DNA from: Parcubacteria group bacterium GW2011_GWA2_43_13
Lineage (GTDB): Bacteria > Patescibacteriota > Patescibacteriia > UBA9629 > GWA2-43-13
Length of the DNA stretch: 50,314 nucleotides
Assembly (NCBI GenBank): GCA_000999025.1
Contig: LCFM01000006.1
Span: 1 to 50,314 of the forward strand
Direction: 5' to 3'
Under the pieces are notes generated by a model that saw only the letters and a program-made list of their open reading frames with translations, was not told the origin of the DNA and did no database searches. A program made the translations under genes and the position numbers. Below are positions 26,297 through 34,125 of the stretch, in pieces (positions within the stretch are counted from its first letter, which is position 1; each line of letters opens with the position of its first letter).

Positions 26297-27097
26297 TTAT
26301 ATATTTTTTGTTTCTTGTTTTTTATCACTTTCATCTTCTTCTGTCTCTTGTTTCTGTTCTTCAATTACGATTTGTTCAATTTCTTTTTCTTTATGCTCGT
26401 TCTTCTCTCCCTTCTTTTTGCCTACTTTTACTGCAGATGCAATACTGCTGATAATAAGATCAAGGGACTTAATAGCATCGTCATTTGCCGGAATTGGATA
26501 TTGGGCATTATCAGGATTCACATTAGTATCAACCATTGCGATAATCGGAATCTTCATGCGGTTTGCTTCTTTGAGCGCTGTTTTTTCTTCTTTTAAATCA
26601 ACAATAAATAACGCGTCAGGAAGTTTAAATAATAACTCAACCCCACCAACTTCCTCGGTTAACTTTTCTATCTCGCGTTCAAACATCAACTGCTCGCGCT
26701 TTGTGTATTTTGCCAATTCCCCTCTTTCGCGCTGTTCTTTTAATTTTCGCAGTTTTTTTATCTTTTGAGAAACCGTTGCCCAGTTGGTAAGCAATCCGCC
26801 TATCCATTTTTCAGTAATATACGGCGCTCCGCACTCTTGGGCGTATGTTAAAATAATTTCGCGCGCTTGGCGCTTTGTGCCTAAAAATAAAACAACTCCA
26901 CCTTCTGCTGTCACGCGCTCAATAAACTGCATCGCCTGTTCAAGCAGTTCGCGCGTTTTTTCAAGATGGATGATATGCGTCCGACTGCGGGTAGTGTAAA
27001 TATAGGGCTCCATTTTAGGATGCCACCGCGCCTCGTTATGCCCAAAATGGACACCTGCTTTTAATAATTCCTCTATTGAGGGAATAGTCATTGCCAT
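26297..27097 (-). CDS. rpsB: ribosomal protein S2
   Basis: 266 residues with S2 hallmarks (LLKAGVHFGH, FLGTKRQAREI, PDALFIVD, IPIIAMVDTN). The last 40 residues form a highly charged low-complexity tail. The last nine codons (DKKQETKNI) and the stop lie in a repeat that matches 20 bases exactly upstream of dnaE. The start used opens MAMTIPS; a second ATG two codons on is equally possible. Its leader contains a CCTATA/TATAGG hairpin before a T-rich run. Confidence 0.96.
   Translation of the reverse strand: MAMTIPSIEELLKAGVHFGHNEARWHPKMEPYIYTTRSRTHIIHLEKTRELLEQAMQFIERVTAEGGVVLFLGTKRQAREIILTYAQECGAPYITEKWIGGLLTNWATVSQKIKKLRKLKEQRERGELAKYTKREQLMFEREIEKLTEEVGGVELLFKLPDALFIVDLKEEKTALKEANRMKIPIIAMVDTNVNPDNAQYPIPANDDAIKSLDLIISSIASAVKVGKKKGEKNEHKEKEIEQIVIEEQKQETEEDESDKKQETKNI
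26300..26325. repeat. family 5 low-complexity repeat at the rpsB 3' end
   Basis: The string TTTTTTGTTTCTTGTTTTTT is identical here (26304-26323) and at 38876-38895 upstream of dnaE. Here it encodes the C-terminal residues of S2 on the minus strand. Confidence 0.7.
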
Positions 27098-27188
27098 AGT
27101 TTTTGCCTCTACAGCCGGCGATAAAAACCTATAATATAGGCACTACTTTAGCGCGCAACATGGCTGTATGTGTGATTAAAGATATCTC

Positions 27189-27218
27189 TATTTAATCCGA
27201 TTTATCACAACTTGTCAA
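27189..27218 (-). promoter_or_regulatory. rpsB-tsf promoter
   Basis: On the minus strand TTGACA (27218-27213) and TAAATA (27194-27189) are 18 bases apart. An 85-base leader with a small hairpin follows before rpsB. Confidence 0.65.
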
Positions 27219-27288
27219 TATTTTGCTGAAATAAAGGGTATTATACCCCAGAGCAAGCTCTGGACTCTCGTTCCGTAACAGAGCTACA

Positions 27289-27370
27289 GGGTATTAACCC
27301 TGTGTTATCTTCGCTCGCTCGGAAATGTGAAAGCACGGCTTTCCCACTTCTCTCGCTCGCTCGATAATAA
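27289..27370. repeat. family 3 repeat, copy 2
   Basis: It has the same GGGTATTAACCCTGTGTTAT start and the same CTCGATAATAA end as the copy at 17595, with CTCGCTCG words on both sides of a variable centre. Two small palindromes precede it at about 27238-27263. Together with the rpsB leader these fill the gap between rpsB and insertion sequence 2. Confidence 0.75.
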
Positions 27371-27401
27371 CAGAAAAATACGCTTATTATTGCCATACCC
27401 C

Positions 27402-28680
27402 GCTATAGATCATGGCAAAGTGTTACCGAAATCTGTCGATTCATATTTTGTTTTGCCGTAGCGCTTTTGAGTATCATACACTGCTTTGAGCCGGCGCTCA
27501 ATGTCGCGTTTCAGTATGAGCGGGTTGAGTGATGCGTGCTCCTTACGAAGTCGCTCCTTGACTTCTTTCTCTACTGCTGGATGTTCGATAATGCGCTGGT
27601 ATGGCGTTTTGGGTGTCTTTTCATACTTGCGCCGGTAGTGTGATTGTACTTTTTCTTTCTCCACTGTTCGTCTCACCGCGACGAAATGCATAAGATAAGG
27701 AGTAAGAACGCCATAGAGCGCATTGAGCACATCCATCGCTTCAGGACAATCAAGCCGGATATACCCCACATGTTTTCTGATGACATGGCCGTTCCGTTCC
27801 TCCACATACATGTTGTCGTTTTTCTTTCCTGGTCTTGATCGAGAAAGCTCGATGTTTTCTTCTTTGCACCATGCCACGACAAACTGATTGATGAATTCTG
27901 ATCCAGTATCCGGATGCGCACCGTGCCAACGAAACGGGATTCGTAAGTTGATATGCTTCATGCTTTCCCTTGTTGCCTGCATGCCTTTGTTCCATTGCGC
28001 TCTGGGGACCACCAGCAATGTTGCCGCATCCGTGTAATTGAGCGTATATACCAAATCTCCAAGCAAACTCGAACCGCAGTGCACGACAGTGTCAATGTGC
28101 CCCCATCCGGGTGGCTTGTCTTCCCATGGACCGGTAAACACCGGAACAATCTGCTTTAATGCGCTTGGCTTTGTTGCTGATATCCCTTTCCTGCCACGTC
28201 GGATCTTGAAGAATCCTCCTACGCGTCGCTTCATTGTTCCAACACTCATCTTCCGAAGTTTTCCCGTAGCAACTGCGCTGTGTTTCCACATCCCGTCCCT
28301 CAGTAGGATGTCCACATATTCGCCGACAAGCGGGTGAAGTAATTCGCCGCACACCTCGTTACCTATTTCCCATATGTCTTTAAGTGTAGCGATGACATCA
28401 GGGGTATAGATGATTTTCGGTCCAGGCCGTTTCCGTTCTTTTAAGCGACTCCTCATCTGTTCACGCTTGATCGCGCGAATCAGAGATTTACGCGGCATGC
28501 CGAGAACCGCTTCCAGATGATCCAAGATGTGGGACTTGTCGGTGCGGGACGCTTTGAGGTATACCATGAGTTGTTCTTGTAAAACCTCGGTTTTAGTTGC
28601 CATAGTCATATATGACTACGGTAACACTTAATATGATCTATCCGCTTTCTCTTCGGTAACATTTAATTTGATCTATAACG
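27402..28680 (-). mobile_element. insertion sequence 2 (DDE integrase-core transposase)
   Basis: Imperfect terminal repeats of the form TATAGATCA-n-TGTTACCGAA occur at 27404-27430 and, inverted, at 28652-28677. A second inverted copy lies inside the right end (28619-28641). TACCCC occurs directly outside both ends (27396-27401 and 28681-28686) and may be a six-base target duplication. The left repeat overlaps the transposase stop codon. Confidence 0.78.
27410..28609 (-). CDS. integrase-core (rve) transposase of insertion sequence 2
   Basis: 399 residues. The N-terminal region is basic and helix-turn-helix-like (HLEAVLGMPRKSLIRAIKREQ). The DDE core shows its acids in GHIDTVVHCG, HPDTGSEFIN and NMYVEERNG. 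The frame is full length and both ends are present, so it is probably a recent and possibly active insertion. The stop codon lies in the terminal repeat. It separates the rpsB operon from the structured RNA locus at 28722. Confidence 0.9.
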   Translation of the reverse strand: MTMATKTEVLQEQLMVYLKASRTDKSHILDHLEAVLGMPRKSLIRAIKREQMRSRLKERKRPGPKIIYTPDVIATLKDIWEIGNEVCGELLHPLVGEYVDILLRDGMWKHSAVATGKLRKMSVGTMKRRVGGFFKIRRGRKGISATKPSALKQIVPVFTGPWEDKPPGWGHIDTVVHCGSSLLGDLVYTLNYTDAATLLVVPRAQWNKGMQATRESMKHINLRIPFRWHGAHPDTGSEFINQFVVAWCKEENIELSRSRPGKKNDNMYVEERNGHVIRKHVGYIRLDCPEAMDVLNALYGVLTPYLMHFVAVRRTVEKEKVQSHYRRKYEKTPKTPYQRIIEHPAVEKEVKERLRKEHASLNPLILKRDIERRLKAVYDTQKRYGKTKYESTDFGNTLP

Positions 28681-28686
28681 TACCCC

Positions 28687-28715
28687 TTGACAAATCAAAT
28701 AGATTTAAATACTGT
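28687..28715 (+). promoter_or_regulatory. strong promoter at the right edge of insertion sequence 2
   Basis: A perfect TTGACA (28687-28692) and TACTGT (28710-28715) are 17 bases apart. Transcription would start near 28722 and enter a region with no ordinary gene. Confidence 0.8.
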
Positions 28716-28799
28716 ATGAGCATTGTTGCCGTATCAAGAGGGGCTTCCCCAATGACGGCACAACAAAGACGAACTCAGTATCCTTGAGGAGGATACGAG

Positions 28800-28889
28800 A
28801 TGGGCGGAAACTGCATCCTCTGCACACAGATGCCTGCATGTTATTTGACGTCGAACATCGTGACGATCGGCGACTTCGTCCGGTCCTAA
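28800..28889 (+). CDS. mini-ORF encoding a 29-residue cysteine-containing peptide
   Basis: GAGGAGG at 28786-28792 lies seven bases before ATG 28800, one of the best ribosome sites in the window. The peptide begins MGGNCILCTQMPACYL, with a CxxC pair and a third cysteine, and ends in DFVRS. The ribosome site is held in a short hairpin. It could be a leader peptide, a small metal-binding protein or chance. Nothing is known of it. Confidence 0.35.
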   Translation: MGGNCILCTQMPACYLTSNIVTIGDFVRS

Positions 28890-29136
28890 GCGACGACGCG
28901 GCGTGGTAACTTCCTTGTATCTTGACAAAGGGTATGTGAACATGTGAGCTCGTCTCGCATGATCAGTACACAGTCACATACGAGAAAGTTACCCTCGGGT
29001 GCAAGCAACTCAAAAGTAACCAACACGGGTTCAGCCCCACGCCACCGAGTTGCTTGTGCCCTTGCAATTATACATACGTTCTTTATTTGAAGCGGGTCCC
29101 CTGCCATATTCGATGGCTCCTTATCCCCCGCTTCTG

Positions 29137-29166
29137 ATGGCTTGCACCGCGCAAGCCATTTTTTTT
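29137..29166 (+). terminator. terminator of the structured RNA locus
   Basis: ATGGCTTGC (29137-29145) pairs perfectly with GCAAGCCAT (29151-29159) and is followed by seven T. Confidence 0.9.
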
Positions 29167-29171
29167 ACCTC

Positions 29172-29200
29172 TTGCAAAATTCTCCAACTCCTGATATTTT
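29172..29200 (+). promoter_or_regulatory. candidate rpmE promoter
   Basis: TTGCAA (29172-29177) and TATTTT (29195-29200) are 17 bases apart, directly after the preceding terminator. Confidence 0.5.
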
Positions 29201-29294
29201 AAACCTTGTTTACATTAAAAATTACTCCCCTATCCCCTTCCTTCACTGCTTTCAGGACAAGCTCTTAAAAAGGAGGCATACTGGTAATTACTCT

Positions 29295-29624
29295 ATGAAA
29301 AAAGAAATCCATCCAACCTACCATGATAAAGCAAAAACAACGTGCGCGTGCGGCACGGTCTTTGAAATTGGCTCAACAGCAGAATCCATGCACATAGAAC
29401 TGTGCTCTCACTGCCACCCGTTTTACACCGGCGGAGGCCAAAGAATCATTGACACCGCAGGCCGTGTGGACCGGTTTAAAAAACGCGCAGAAAAAGCAAC
29501 CACTACGACTGCCACTGCGAAAAAACGGCAATCAACCACAGCTCGAAAAGTTGCGGCAAAAGAATCGCGCACACTCAAAGCGCAAGGCGAAGCGATTAAA
29601 AAGAAATTGGCAGAAAAAAAATAA
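29295..29624 (+). CDS. rpmE: ribosomal protein L31 with a long basic tail
   Basis: 109 residues from ATG 29295. The first 70 are L31 of the zinc-binding type (CAC and CSHCHPFYTGGGQ supply four cysteines; GRVDRFKKR follows). The last 40 form an alanine/lysine/threonine-rich extension not found in standard L31. An in-frame extension upstream exists but is not L31-like. The sequence AAGGAGG at 29270-29276 is 18 bases from the start, an unusually long spacing. The gene lies just upstream of prfA, a common pairing. Confidence 0.95.
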   Translation: MKKEIHPTYHDKAKTTCACGTVFEIGSTAESMHIELCSHCHPFYTGGGQRIIDTAGRVDRFKKRAEKATTTTATAKKRQSTTARKVAAKESRTLKAQGEAIKKKLAEKK

Positions 29625-29643
29625 CCTCTGTTAAAAAACACAG

Positions 29644-29675
29644 GAGCCATGGTAGTGTACCATGCTCTTTTGTTT
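29644..29675 (+). terminator. rpmE terminator
   Basis: GAG-CATGGTA and TACCATG-CTC form a hairpin around 29644-29667, followed by TTTTGTTTT. Confidence 0.8.
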
Positions 29676-29688
29676 TCATGGTACAATT

Positions 29689-29752
29689 GTAGAGACGCAA
29701 TAATAATGCGTCTCATACATCGCAAAGACGCTCCACCGGAGCGTCTCTACAC
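29689..29752. repeat. family 1 palindromic element, double-hairpin copy
   Basis: GTAGAGACGC at the left end pairs with GCGTCTCTAC at the right end. Inside are GCGTCTC and AGACGCTCC-ACC-GGAGCGTCT hairpins. It ends 15 bases before the prfA start. Confidence 0.8.
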
Positions 29753-29766
29753 CGAACCGAAATTCT

Positions 29767-30816
29767 ATGCACTACCCAACCGAACAACTTGAACAACGCA
29801 AAAGCGAACTTGAAATAGTGCTCTCTGATCTTTTGATTGTGCGCGATCAAAAAAAATTCGCCAGCGTATCGCAAGAATACTCGGATATAACAAATATTCT
29901 TTCTGTTATCAAAACATACAACCAACTCAATAACCAATGCATTGAATTGGAACAAGACGCGCAATCACATGACCCTGAAATAGCGCAATTGACTCGCGAA
30001 GAAATTGCATCTCTGCAAGCGCGCATTGAAACATTACACAAAGATATTGAAGAATATTTTCATCCGGCAGATCCATTGGATAAAAAAAATATTATTGTAG
30101 AAATCCGCGCAGGCGCGGGCGGGGATGAATCAGCGCTTTTTGTGGCTGAATTATTTCGCATGTATTCGCGCTACGCAGAAAAACAGAATTGGAAAGCAAC
30201 TCTTCTTTCTTCAAATCGCATAGGCATTGGCGGATATAAAGAAGTTATTTTTGGCATTAAAGGAAAAAACGTCTACTCACGGCTGAAATTTGAAAGCGGT
30301 GTGCATCGCGTGCAAAGAGTTCCGGAAACAGAAAAAAACGGTCGCGTACACACCTCTACTATAACAGTCGCGATATTGCCGGAAGCCGAAGAAATTGATA
30401 TTCAACTCAAACCGGAGGAATTAAACATAGAAACAACAACCGCATCTGGACATGGCGGACAATCTGTAAACACTACCTATTCCGCTGTGCGCATCACCCA
30501 TCTTCCAACAGGAGTAACGGTTTCATGCCAAGACGAACGCTCTCAACAACAAAATAGAGAACGGGCGCTTACAATTTTACGATCTCGTCTGTTGGTCGCG
30601 GAACAAGAGCGAAAAATGAACGAGGACTCCCAAGCGCGCAAAGCGCAAATTGGGACCGGCGATCGTTCTGAAAAAATCCGCACCTACAATTTCCCGCAAG
30701 ATCGCATTACCGACCACCGCATCAACCAAAACTTCAACCAAATCCCTCGTATATTAGATGGCGAGCTGGATGATATTATTGAAGAATTGCGAAAGCGAGA
30801 AAGGGAGCAACGGTAA
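29767..30816 (+). CDS. prfA: peptide chain release factor 1
   Basis: 349 residues. The catalytic GGQ is in [11 protein letters not shown], the RF1-type recognition region reads [20 protein letters not shown], and the C-terminus has [15 protein letters not shown]. It terminates translation at UAA and UAG. It is followed by prmC, its methyltransferase, after a repeat-containing gap. The residue after GGQ is serine, where histidine is common. Confidence 0.95.
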   Translation: MHYPTEQLEQRKSELEIVLSDLLIVRDQKKFASVSQEYSDITNILSVIKTYNQLNNQCIELEQDAQSHDPEIAQLTREEIASLQARIETLHKDIEEYFHPADPLDKKNIIVEIRAGAGGDESALFVAELFRMYSRYAEKQNWKATLLSSNRIGIGGYKEVIFGIKGKNVYSRLKFESGVHRVQRVPETEKNGRVHTSTITVAILPEAEEIDIQLKPEELNIETTTASGHGGQSVNTTYSAVRITHLPTGVTVSCQDERSQQQNRERALTILRSRLLVAEQERKMNEDSQARKAQIGTGDRSEKIRTYNFPQDRITDHRINQNFNQIPRILDGELDDIIEELRKREREQR

Positions 30817-30968
30817 TGTTAAATTTTAACTTACAAACATAAAATCAATGACCAATTTTGACATTATGGCATTTGGCATTCATGTGACATTTGTAATTTG
30901 AAATTTCATCCATCACTATCCAGTCATTATTACAATCCTTCCATCTCCTCGATCACCTCGACAACGAG

Positions 30969-31922
30969 GTGCTTTTGGCATGGGCAATTGGAAAAGATCG
31001 GACATGGGTGTTGACGCATCCGGAATATGCATTAACCGAAAGTGAACAAAAAAAGTATTCAGATGCACTAAAACGCAAAGAAAACCATGAGCCAGTCGCG
31101 TATATCACTGGAGAAAAAGAATTTTATGGACTGCCATTTTATGTCACTCGCGATGTGTTGATCCCGCGCCCGGAAACGGAATTGTTAGTGGATAAGGCAA
31201 TTGAGTACCTGACTACCTCACCCCTGCCCTCTCCTTATAAAGGAGAGAGGGACATACAACCAATAGACACTATTATTGATATTGGCACCGGAAGCGGGAA
31301 TATCATTTTGAGTGTCGCGTTAAAAACCTCACCCCTGTCATTTCGTCCGCCATCGGGCGGACTTCAGACGGGGCAAGCCCTACCCTCTCCTTGTAAAGGA
31401 GAGGGAGACGCCGCTCCCCTCCTCCTTAATAAGGAGGAGGTTGGGTGGAGGTATACCTTCATCGCAACCGACATATCCCCTGCCGCACTCGCAATCGCGC
31501 AAAAAAATCACGAGCGGCTATGCCCGGATATTCCGATTCAATTTATTGAATCCGATTTATTAAACTTTCTCGTACACAAAACCTCACCCCCCGCCTTGCC
31601 GGCGGGCATGCAACCCTCTCCTAAGGAGGGGATGACGAATATCCTCATCCTTGCTAATCTCCCCTACCTTCCAACATCTGACAAAAGACAAATAACAAAA
31701 AACATCCTGAACTACGAACCGCATACAGCACTTTTCTCTGGCAAAGACGGGATTAACCACTATCGCCGTCTTATCAAACAAATCGAGACAATAAAAAAAC
31801 CAGGGCAAACGATTACCCTGATTATAGAATCAAATCCAAACCAGCATCAAAAACTCAAGCAATTAGCTGATAGCTCATTCAACGTCACCACCCCCTTTAT
31901 ATCCATCACTGTGTTTAAATGA
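30969..31922 (+). CDS. prmC: peptide-chain-release-factor glutamine methyltransferase
   Basis: 317 residues from GTG 30969, probably too short at the N-terminus. The frame stays open and PrmC-like for 22 codons upstream (TIQSLLQSFHLLDHLDNE) but contains no ATG, GTG or TTG before a stop at 30894. Core motifs are IPRPETE, DIGTGSGN, and NLPYLP in place of NPPY. It methylates the glutamine of the GGQ loop in release factors. Three family 2 palindromic elements interrupt the frame without breaking it (31215, 31325, 31580), and a family 5 repeat lies at 31681. It overlaps the convergent pseudopilin gene by eight bases. Confidence 0.9.
   Translation: MLLAWAIGKDRTWVLTHPEYALTESEQKKYSDALKRKENHEPVAYITGEKEFYGLPFYVTRDVLIPRPETELLVDKAIEYLTTSPLPSPYKGERDIQPIDTIIDIGTGSGNIILSVALKTSPLSFRPPSGGLQTGQALPSPCKGEGDAAPLLLNKEEVGWRYTFIATDISPAALAIAQKNHERLCPDIPIQFIESDLLNFLVHKTSPPALPAGMQPSPKEGMTNILILANLPYLPTSDKRQITKNILNYEPHTALFSGKDGINHYRRLIKQIETIKKPGQTITLIIESNPNQHQKLKQLADSSFNVTTPFISITVFK
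31215..31252. repeat. family 2 palindromic element in prmC, first
   Basis: CTCTCCTT-ATA-AAGGAGAG (31229-31247) preceded by CCTCACCCCTGCC, read in frame as SPLPSPYKGERD. It lies before the SAM-binding motif. Confidence 0.8.
31325..31450. repeat. family 2 palindromic elements in prmC, second (composite)
   Basis: About 125 bases hold three stems: GTCCGCC/GGCGGAC, CTCTCCTT-GTA-AAGGAGAG and CTCCTCCTT/AAGGAGGAG. They are read in frame as a roughly 42-residue loop containing PSPCKGEG. It lies between SAM-fold strands. Confidence 0.8.
31580..31631. repeat. family 2 palindromic element in prmC, third
   Basis: CCTCACCCC, then CCGCC-TTGCC-GGCGG, then CCTCTCCTAAGGAGG, read in frame as TSPPALPAGMQPSPKEGM just before the NLPY motif. 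Confidence 0.75.
31681..31704. repeat. family 5 low-complexity repeat in prmC
   Basis: ACAAAAGACAAATAACAAA and the following bases match 38820-38843 at about 22 of 24 positions. They are read in frame as DKRQITKN. Confidence 0.5.
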
Positions 31923-32400
31923 TAGGCGCAATCTCTGAACATGTTATCGCCTTATTTGTAACGGCTGTGATGAGCTTTGAAGACCCTATATTGCAAAAAT
32001 TATTTGGCGCATCTCCAACTTGAATACAATAACTATTAATATAGACACCGGACGCATTTATCAAATTAACCTGCACCATCTTACGCCAACTAAACTCAAA
32101 AAAATAATCATATACCCATCCTGCGCATGGCGGTGTTGGCCATGTTGCCATATATGATGTAATAGGATTCGCAGTAGGCGCGCCACGATCTGTGGCCTCA
32201 TTCGTATCTCGTGGCCAAGCGTTATTGGCATCATAATACAACTGGACTGCAGTATCCATTGACTTCATGTCCGCAACCGCTTTTGCGTACCGCGCTTTTG
32301 AACGCGCGCTGTTTAAGCTCGCGACGCCAATAGCGGAAAGTAATGAAATAATAGAAATAACAACCAACAACTCAATTAATGTAAATGCTTTGTGTGTCAT
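31915..32400 (-). CDS. type IV pilin-like / pseudopilin protein
   Basis: 161 residues with the class III signal KAFTLIELLVVISIISLLSAIGVASLNSARSKAR. It has a short leader, a cleavage site before Phe and Glu at position +5. The residue before cleavage is alanine, not the usual glycine. The C-terminal part is beta-rich with four cysteines (PPCAGW, SYCIQ, NFCNIG, ITCSE) that could form disulfides. It would be assembled into a pilus or secretion pseudopilus, and in CPR bacteria such pili may also serve DNA uptake or attachment. It follows a second pilin gene by 38 bases. Confidence 0.88.
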   Translation of the reverse strand: MTHKAFTLIELLVVISIISLLSAIGVASLNSARSKARYAKAVADMKSMDTAVQLYYDANNAWPRDTNEATDRGAPTANPITSYMATWPTPPCAGWVYDYFFEFSWRKMVQVNLINASGVYINSYCIQVGDAPNNFCNIGSSKLITAVTNKAITCSEIAPII

Positions 32401-32438
32401 AGAAAAATAGAATCAACACTTCAAAATATTTTTTTAAT

Positions 32439-32936
32439 TTACTTTCCAATCATGTAATTAATACCGGTTACTCCCACATTATCCCACCCCCCGAACCCGC
32501 CAGTTTGTTGGTTAATAAGCGCTGAAACACCTGCTTTTTCCAGTTTAGTCGCAAGGACATACGATTGCGTGCCAAGTGTGTTTGAGTTAAATGAATTGGG
32601 ACCTGTCATTGAATATCCGGGGGCATAATAATAGCCATATTTTGTCGCCTGATTTAACGGATCAATCGGCACGGTCATAAACTCTGTCAATCCGCTTGTC
32701 TGCAGTGTTCCGGCTGTCGTGGTCAACCCTCCCGCAAGGTACGCATCATATTTATCATAATACAAATCAAGCGCTGTTGAAATGTTTTTCAAATCAGCGG
32801 TCCGCTTTGCGTCGCGCGCTTTTGAACGCGCGGTATTCAAACTCGCAACACCGATACTTGAAAGCAGTGCGATAATAGAAATAACAACCAATAACTCAAC
32901 CAATGTAAATGCTGTGTTTTTTTTAGATAACACCAT
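32439..32936 (-). CDS. type IV pilin-like / pseudopilin protein
   Basis: 165 residues. The N-terminus TAFTLVELLVVISIIALLSSIGVASLNTARSKARDAKRTADL is the class III pilin signal and helix, again with alanine before the cleavage point and Glu at +5. The globular part is short and tyrosine-rich. It begins one base after the DUF3048 gene stop, so all three genes are one minus-strand operon. The first 60 residues closely match the neighbouring pilin, pointing to duplication. Confidence 0.9.
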   Translation of the reverse strand: MVLSKKNTAFTLVELLVVISIIALLSSIGVASLNTARSKARDAKRTADLKNISTALDLYYDKYDAYLAGGLTTTAGTLQTSGLTEFMTVPIDPLNQATKYGYYYAPGYSMTGPNSFNSNTLGTQSYVLATKLEKAGVSALINQQTGGFGGWDNVGVTGINYMIGK

Positions 32937-32937
32937 A

Positions 32938-34038
32938 TTATTGAAATGTAACGCGTTTTCCCTCCGGAACGACTTCTATCCACGTTGCTCCGGGCAGTAA
33001 TGGCGCAAGACGATCTCCCTTCTGACTATGAATAAAAAATTGCGTTGGCTGATTATCTTTTTCCCGTTTCCATATTCCATCTGCACATTCGCCTGCACTG
33101 CATATCAGCGTTTTCCCTTCTCCAATAGTTTGCATTGTCAGCCGCAATTCATCTTCCAGCCCAACCTGAATATATTGTACTATAATATTGTCAGCAAAGA
33201 TAGCTTTATCACTTTCAACAACCTCAGGAATGCCATTGCGAAATCGTTGATACGACTGCGCGCTATTTTTTTGCTTCCATTCAACAGTATACGACGTGCG
33301 TGAAAAATCAACAAGAATAGATGACCCCGGGTTGCCTTGTATGCCGTCAGTTGTACCACGCGCCCAATCCCATGGTTTGATGGTATCTTGATCAATCACA
33401 GGTCGCCATTCTTTTTTCTTCCACGGGAGGCGAGAGCTTGCGATAAAAAGATTATGAGGCGCGCTTCGATATGGATCGCGAAAAAAATACATTCCATCTC
33501 CGCTGATTTCATTCAACTCATCTATTTCTGTTATGGAAATTAATTTCAACGCAGTCGGACTGCCACCGGCATGCACTAATACCGCGTCAAATCCCTGCGC
33601 CCAGTCGGCAAAATATGGCCGAACCGAACGAACAGGTCCGATTTTTTCAACAGAGGCAATAGGATCAAACAACGCCATCAACCGCGTTACTCCGCCCTCA
33701 ACAAGCGCTTCAACCACAACTGACGCTTTATCAAGCCCTGCCGGCACTCCGCTGTCTATGCCTTGATCAATCATCACGGCATAGGGCCGAGCGCGCGCGT
33801 CTTCTTCGCGTTCCACTGCGCGCCCGTCAAGCCACCACTGCAACCGCGGATCTGTACGCACAGCGAGCGGATCATCCCATACTATCAATGATTGATATTC
33901 CGATTCATGGGATAAAAGAAAAAACAATCTGCCTAATACAACAACAATCACAGATCCAATCACAAGCAATAGCCACAACGGCGCTGTAAATTTTTTTCGC
34001 ATTAACACGCGAACACATTTCTTTTTAGACAACGCCAT
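32938..34038 (-). CDS. DUF3048 (YerB-like) membrane-anchored protein
   Basis: 366 residues. A transmembrane anchor lies at about 20-42. The extracytoplasmic part follows the DUF3048 pattern: RPYAVMIDQGIDSGVPAGLDKASVVVEALVEGGVTRLMALF, then IGPVRSVRPYFADWAQGFDAVLVHAGGS, and a C-terminal region with ECADGIW. The family is linked to the cell surface, but its function is not settled. It is the first gene of the operon with two pseudopilins. Confidence 0.85.
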   Translation of the reverse strand: MALSKKKCVRVLMRKKFTAPLWLLLVIGSVIVVVLGRLFFLLSHESEYQSLIVWDDPLAVRTDPRLQWWLDGRAVEREEDARARPYAVMIDQGIDSGVPAGLDKASVVVEALVEGGVTRLMALFDPIASVEKIGPVRSVRPYFADWAQGFDAVLVHAGGSPTALKLISITEIDELNEISGDGMYFFRDPYRSAPHNLFIASSRLPWKKKEWRPVIDQDTIKPWDWARGTTDGIQGNPGSSILVDFSRTSYTVEWKQKNSAQSYQRFRNGIPEVVESDKAIFADNIIVQYIQVGLEDELRLTMQTIGEGKTLICSAGECADGIWKREKDNQPTQFFIHSQKGDRLAPLLPGATWIEVVPEGKRVTFQ

Positions 34039-34069
34039 ATACTATAAGTATATCAAAGTATGTACAAAT

Positions 34070-34104
34070 AAAAAATGAGCACCATAGATGGCGCTCATTT
34101 TTTT
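34070..34104. terminator. bidirectional terminator after rplY
   Basis: ATGAGC (34075-34080) and GCTCAT (34093-34098) with an inner CCAT/ATGG stem. A-rich and T-rich flanks lie on both sides. Confidence 0.75.
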
Positions 34105-34125
34105 GATTGTCAAAGGTTACTGACA

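Larger units (their letters stand above)
28722..29166 (+). ncRNA. structured RNA locus with a mini-ORF (about 445 nt)
   Basis: A promoter and a terminator bound this plus-strand unit. In order it contains four elements. First is a 5' hairpin (TTGTTG-CCGT with ACGG-CAACAA, capped by GGGG-CTT-CCCC). Second is a mini-ORF with its ribosome site inside a GTATCC/GGATAC hairpin. Third is a multibranch junction closed by GGTAACTT (28905-28912) and AAGTTACC (28986-28993), enclosing two hairpins. Fourth is a 15-bp stem (28997-29011 with 29047-29061). The design is too structured for chance, but I cannot match it to a known RNA family. RNase P and tmRNA signatures are absent. Confidence 0.5.

Noticed and set aside
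29026-29046. A tRNA T-arm-like string GGGTTCAGCCCC
   Set aside because: No matching acceptor stem, anticodon arm or D arm is nearby; it lies in the loop of the 15-bp stem.
28886-29107. A 73-codon minus-strand open frame with AAGGAG nine bases before its ATG
   Set aside because: It overlaps the strongly structured plus-strand RNA and has no minus-strand promoter or terminator. The peptide matches nothing recognised. It may be a by-product of the palindromic stems, although the ribosome site is good.
28722-29166. Possible RNase P RNA or tmRNA
   Set aside because: The conserved P4 words of RNase P, and the T-arm and tag features of tmRNA, are absent on both strands.
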